Shown here piece after piece: positions 61,095-64,000 of a stretch of 64,000 nt of DNA (positions are counted from its first letter, which is position 1; the number at the start of each line of letters is the position of its first letter). Made by a program: the position numbers and the translations under genes. The notes under the pieces were generated by a model. The model was given only the letters and a program-made list of their open reading frames with translations. It ran no database searches and was not told where the DNA came from. The stretch is from Phycisphaerae bacterium (GTDB taxonomy: Bacteria; Planctomycetota; Phycisphaerae; JAJVII01). The DNA lies in NCBI GenBank assembly GCA_022072085.1, contig JAJVII010000042.1, forward strand, positions 1 through 64,000, given 5' to 3'.

Positions 61095-61400
61095 CTAGAG
61101 CCTCATCTGCTGCACTTCCTGATACGCGTCCATCAGCTTGTTGCGAATCTGCATCAGCATGTCGAAGGCGACGTCGGCCTTCTGGACGGCCACCATCACC
61201 TCGGCCACGTTGGTCGTCTGCCCGGTCGCCAGCTTGTTGGTCGCGTCGGCGGCCTCGGACTGGAGCCGGTTCACCTCGTTGATGCTGTCCATCAGCACCT
61301 TGGAGAAACTGCCGTCGCCCTTGCCGTCGACGGCGCGGGCGGCGGCCGCCTGGCCAGCGCCGACGGACTGGATCGGGTTGTTCAGCGGGTTGACTGCCAT
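61095..61400 (-). CDS. fliE: Flagellar hook-basal body protein FliE
   Basis: The 101-residue protein shows the FliE C-terminus V-M-V-A-V-Q-K-A-D-V-A-F-D-M-L-M-Q-I-R-N-K-L-M-D-A-Y-Q-E-V-Q-Q-M-R-L. FliE joins the MS ring to the rod. It follows flgC by 64 bp, and cassette B lies right after it. Confidence 0.95.
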   Translation of the reverse strand: MAVNPLNNPIQSVGAGQAAAARAVDGKGDGSFSKVLMDSINEVNRLQSEAADATNKLATGQTTNVAEVMVAVQKADVAFDMLMQIRNKLMDAYQEVQQMRL

Positions 61401-61464
61401 CCGTGATTCTCCATTCGTTCAACAGGGCCCGGCCCGCGGCTCCGCCCCGGACCCGGCCCGCCCA

Positions 61465-61866
61465 TTACGCCAGCAGACGCAGGCTGGCCGACAACATCGC
61501 CTTGGTCGCCTCGATGGCGGTGATGTTGGCCTCGTAGGCCCGCGTCGCCTCCAACGCGTTGACGTACTCCGTCGCCATGTCCACATTGGGGTAGCTCACG
61601 TACCCGTCCACCGCGTCCGGGTGGCCGGGGTCATACACTTTGCGAAACTCCGACGGATCATGGGCGATCTCGGTCACCTGCACACCGCGCGGCCGGCCGG
61701 CCCGGTCCATCGCCTCGGCGAACAGCGGAACCTGGCGGCGGTACGGCCGCAGCGCCCCGCTCGCGTCGCGCGTCGAGTTGGCGTTGGCGATGTTGGCCGC
61801 AACCGTGTTCAGCCGAACCCGCTGGGCCGTCAGTCCGCTCGTCGAGATGTCCAGTGCGCCGAACAT
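61465..61866 (-). CDS. flgC: Proximal rod protein FlgC
   Basis: A 133-residue rod protein with L-D-I-S-T-S-G-L-T-A-Q-R-V-R-L-N-T-V-A-A-N-I-A-N-A-N at the start and the matching C-terminal helix Y-V-N-A-L-E-A-T-R-A-Y-E-A-N. Start at MFGALDIS with GGAG seven bases upstream. It is separated from flgB by cassette C, whereas flgB and flgC are normally adjacent. Confidence 0.95.
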   Translation of the reverse strand: MFGALDISTSGLTAQRVRLNTVAANIANANSTRDASGALRPYRRQVPLFAEAMDRAGRPRGVQVTEIAHDPSEFRKVYDPGHPDAVDGYVSYPNVDMATEYVNALEATRAYEANITAIEATKAMLSASLRLLA

Positions 61867-61879
61867 GCGTTGCTCCAAA

Positions 61880-62341
61880 CAGGGGTCGGGGGTCAGGGAA
61901 CGGGGGTCGGAAATCAGGATGCCCGCTTCGACGCCAACGACCTGATCAGCCCGTTCAGCAACCTCCCAGTTTCCTGCGTCAGGTCCCATGCCTTCCGAAT
62001 GTCCGCTTCCTTGACGAAACCCAGACGAACCGCCGCCGGCAATTCCGTTTCCGTCTCGCACAGAGAGCCCCGAGAGATGGAAAGGAATCTCAAGTAGTCT
62101 TTGCGGGAGAGCCGACCGTGCCCCTCCGCAATGTTGTTTGCGACCGAACCCGCTGCCCGGCGCACCTGCATGGTGAGTCCGAATCGCTCAAGATCCGGGA
62201 ACCCCACGCTGATCCTGTAGACCTCGACTAGCAGGTCCATCGCCCGTTGCCACACTTCGAGGTCTCTGTAAGTTCTGATCGCCATCAACCCGACTCCCGT
62301 CGTCTTCCTGCCGACCCCCGATCCCCGATCCCCGCCCCCTG
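61880..62341 (-). mobile_element. Inverted-repeat cassette C carrying a second four-helix-bundle gene, in the flgB-flgC junction
   Basis: Arms 61880-61910 and 62311-62341 (31 nt) match at 27 positions; the unit is CCGACCCC/GATCCCC repeated. The right end directly abuts the flgB stop codon (62342-62344). One gene (61914-62285) fills the interior and runs with the operon. Confidence 0.75.
61914..62285 (-). CDS. Four-helix-bundle (S23-like) protein, second copy
   Basis: A 123-residue protein of the same family as the one between fliE and fliF: R-T-Y-R-D-L-E-V-W-Q-R-A-M-D-L, L-T-M-Q-V-R-R-A-A-G-S-V-A-N-N-I-A-E-G-H-G-R, and F-L-S-I-S-R-G-S-L-C-E-T-E-T. The two copies are clearly homologous but well diverged, and their arms have different sequence, so they are not a recent local duplication. 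Confidence 0.92.
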   Translation of the reverse strand: MAIRTYRDLEVWQRAMDLLVEVYRISVGFPDLERFGLTMQVRRAAGSVANNIAEGHGRLSRKDYLRFLSISRGSLCETETELPAAVRLGFVKEADIRKAWDLTQETGRLLNGLIRSLASKRAS

Positions 62342-62773
62342 CTATCCAACCGTCCCGCGGATCGCCACCTTGAGCTGGGCGAACTGGACCCGCAGCAGCT
62401 CGGCGGCCGTGTTGTAGGTCAGCGTGTTCTCAGCCAGCGCCGCCATCTGCCTCTCGATCTGCCGGTTGGCTCCGTCGCCGAACAGCACGTTGTTGCCCTC
62501 GACCGGCATCGCGTGGTAGGCCGTCCGGCCGTCGCGCCCGGTGCGGACCTGTCGGCCGCCCAGAACCAGCCGCCCGCTGTTGCGACCACGTTCGTCCAGG
62601 GCCTTGGCCAGCGACTGCTGAAAGTCCGACACCGACAGGTCGCGGACCTTGTAGCCCGGCGTGTCGATGTTGGCGATGTTCTGCGTCAACTGCTCGTGCC
62701 TGGCCGCGGCGAACTGCATCACCTGCGTCAGCACCGGGATAGTCGTCTGGTTGACGAGTTGGTCCAGCAACAT
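62342..62773 (-). CDS. flgB: Proximal rod protein FlgB
   Basis: The 143-residue protein has the FlgB opening (V-M-Q-F-A-A-A-R-H-E-Q-L-T-Q-N-I-A-N-I-D-T-P-G-Y-K-V-R-D) and ends with the paired C-terminal rod helix. AGGAG stands before the ATG. A consensus sigma-54 promoter is 44 nt upstream of the start codon, so flgB heads the early flagellar operon. Confidence 0.95.
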   Translation of the reverse strand: MLLDQLVNQTTIPVLTQVMQFAAARHEQLTQNIANIDTPGYKVRDLSVSDFQQSLAKALDERGRNSGRLVLGGRQVRTGRDGRTAYHAMPVEGNNVLFGDGANRQIERQMAALAENTLTYNTAAELLRVQFAQLKVAIRGTVG

Positions 62774-62776
62774 CGC

Positions 62777-63004
62777 CTACTGCTCCTGCGAGACAACAGG
62801 TCCGGACTTGGGGATATGCAAACCGCATGCCAGCAGGTGCGGATGCCCTTTCCCGGCTGATTCGCCCGTTGGCGGCGCCGCCGGACGCGCAACTTTTGCG
62901 CCCGACGCGCAGGTTCTGCCGGCAGAATCCGCCTTCTGCCGCGGGGTGGCCGGGCGTTGACCGCCCGGCTGGCCGGGGACGCTGAGGCCCTGTGTCAACA
63001 GCAT
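62777..63004 (-). CDS. Small hypothetical protein between the sigma-54 activator and flgB
   Basis: A 75-residue frame with a strong ACAGGAGG site before its ATG and a start 11 bp after the activator's stop codon, so it is probably translated with that gene. It is proline/glycine/alanine-rich with no recognised motif (MLLTQGLSVPGQPGG at its start). The flgB sigma-54 promoter lies inside its 3' end. Confidence 0.5.
   Translation of the reverse strand: MLLTQGLSVPGQPGGQRPATPRQKADSAGRTCASGAKVARPAAPPTGESAGKGHPHLLACGLHIPKSGPVVSQEQ
62817..62832 (-). promoter_or_regulatory. Sigma-54 promoter of the flgB operon
   Basis: On the minus strand the sequence is TGGCATGCGGTTTGCA, matching TGGCAY-N5-TTGC with a 10-bp GG-GC spacing. 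The start point would be near 62806, a leader of about 33 nt before flgB. A sigma-54-dependent activator is encoded just upstream. Confidence 0.9.
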
Positions 63005-63015
63005 GACGCCTCCTG

Positions 63016-64000
63016 TCACTGGCTGACGGCCCCGACCAGGTCGCGGCCGCCCACCGGTTCCAGCAATCCCTGCTCGCGATAACGCTTGAGCTTGAGCCCC
63101 AGGGTCCGCAGGCCGATGCCCAGCGCCTCGGCCGTCCGCGCCCGGTGCCCGCCGTTCTCCTTGAGCGCGGCGAAGATCAGCCGCCGCTCCATCTCCGCCA
63201 TCAACGCGCCGTCGTAGGCGTCGAAGTCGTTCCGCCCCAGCCCCAGCAACGCCTGGGCGTGCGAAACCGACTGAGTCGGCTCGGCAGCCGGGGCGTTCCG
63301 CCGCAGCCAGCCCGCGACGCGGGCCGCGTCGATCGTGTCGTCGTCGGCTAGCGCCGAGCAACGCTCCATCAGGTTCTCCAGCTCGCGGACGTTGCCCGGC
63401 CAGTCGTAGCCGAGCAGCAGGTCGCGGGCCTCGGGCGTGAGGGTCAGCCGGGCCCGGCCTTCGCGGCGGGCGATGCGGGCCAGCAGGTGCTCAGCCAGCG
63501 GCTGCACGTCCTCGCGCCGCTCGCGCAGCGGCGGGATGTGAATCGGCAGCACGCTGAGGCGGTAGAAGAGGTCCTCGCGGAACTTGCCCTCCTGCACCCA
63601 GCGGCCCAGCGGGCGGTTGGTCGTCGCGATGACCCGCACATCCACGCGCCGGGCGATCGACGAGCCGACGCGCTCGAACTCCCGCTCCTGGAGCACGCGG
63701 AGCAGCTTGGCCTGGAGCCGGTCGTCCAGTTCGCCGACCTCGTCCAGCAGCAGCGTGCCGCCGTCAGCCAGCTCGAAGCGCCCCTGGCGGCTGCGGTCGG
63801 CGCCGGTGAAGGCGCCGCGCTCGTGGCCGAACAGTTCGCTCTCCAGCAGCGCCGGGCTCAGGGCGGCGCAGTTGACCGCGAGCATCGGCGCCGCGGCCCG
63901 CGGCGAAGCGGCGTGGATCGCCCGGGCGACCATCTCCTTGCCCGTGCCGCTTTCGCCGGTGACCAGCACCGTCGCGCTGTTGGGGGCAACGCGTTCGACC
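63016..64000 (-). CDS. Sigma-54-dependent transcriptional activator (NtrC/FlgR type), 5' end outside the window
   Basis: The visible 327 residues hold the AAA+ domain with Walker [10 protein letters not shown], the sigma-54 contact loop GAFTGA, Walker [14 protein letters not shown]-finger region [14 protein letters not shown], and a C-terminal Fis-type helix-turn-helix ([13 protein letters not shown]). The sensory N-terminus is cut off. Its place directly upstream of a sigma-54 promoter driving flgB suggests it is the flagellar master activator (FlgR/FleQ-like), by inference. Confidence 0.9.
   Translation of the reverse strand, partial: VERVAPNSATVLVTGESGTGKEMVARAIHAASPRAAAPMLAVNCAALSPALLESELFGHERGAFTGADRSRQGRFELADGGTLLLDEVGELDDRLQAKLLRVLQEREFERVGSSIARRVDVRVIATTNRPLGRWVQEGKFREDLFYRLSVLPIHIPPLRERREDVQPLAEHLLARIARREGRARLTLTPEARDLLLGYDWPGNVRELENLMERCSALADDDTIDAARVAGWLRRNAPAAEPTQSVSHAQALLGLGRNDFDAYDGALMAEMERRLIFAALKENGGHRARTAEALGIGLRTLGLKLKRYREQGLLEPVGGRDLVGAVSQ

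Noticed and set aside
60631-62285. Diversity-generating retroelement (because of Avd-like four-helix-bundle proteins)
   Set aside because: No reverse transcriptase, template repeat or variable-repeat target gene is visible near either copy.

Overview
The window is about 64 kb of high-GC bacterial chromosome that reads as a planctomycete, most likely Phycisphaerae-like. The evidence is a surface protein with the LEPR-XLL-type N-terminal motif (LENLESRLLLS), an oversized SecA, a rhomboid-TPR fusion, many signal-peptide or lipoprotein hypotheticals, and Shine-Dalgarno-led genes. No rRNA or CRISPR array is present. One tRNA (tRNA-Pro, CGG) is present. Species and strain cannot be named from sequence alone.

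Layout. 1-1850 is a scarred area: the C-terminal end of an IS256-type transposase, an unidentified remnant, an intact beta-propeller lipoprotein, and a decayed phage-terminase-like ATPase. 1.86-13.2 kb holds a PhyH-type oxygenase, secA, a rhomboid-TPR protein, two exported proteins, aat, tag and a beta-rich surface protein. 13.8-20.2 kb holds a PilZ protein behind an excellent sigma-54 promoter, then a minus-strand housekeeping run: lgt, panC, deoxynucleoside kinase, folK, rmuC, hslU. 20.2-25 kb is a plus-strand run: trmB, VOC, LigD-type phosphoesterase, SIR2, larA, amidohydrolase. 25-36 kb holds gluQ, an M28 peptidase, a signalling cluster (HTH-REC, HDOD-kinase, REC), a DegT aminotransferase, an ABC exporter and tRNA-Pro.

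36.2-64 kb is a minus-strand flagellar region. Read in transcription order it is: sigma-54 activator (cut by the window end), small ORF, flgB, flgC, fliE, fliF, fliG, fliH, fliI, fliJ, a MotE-like gene, fliK, flgD, flgE, flbD; then motA, motB, fliL; then fliN, fliO, fliP, fliQ, fliR, flhB, flhA, flhF, flhG, a small membrane protein and fliA. The basal body, export gate, ATPase complex, hook, hook-length ruler and stator are encoded together. fliM, flagellin and the rod/ring genes flgF-flgI are not in the window. A sigma-54 promoter precedes flgB, directly downstream of the gene for a sigma-54 activator. A sigma-28-like promoter precedes motA.

The most unusual feature lies inside this flagellar operon. 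Three single-gene cassettes (one GxxExxY protein, two four-helix-bundle/S23-like proteins) each sit between 27-32 bp terminal inverted repeats. The repeats are themselves made of short tandem units, and each cassette lies 0-14 nt after the stop codon of the preceding flagellar gene. Gene-less versions of the same architecture occur between fliQ and fliR and, nested, after aat. I see no transposase in them. The architecture resembles the RNase III-excised intervening sequences of 23S rRNA, but here it lies in an mRNA operon.
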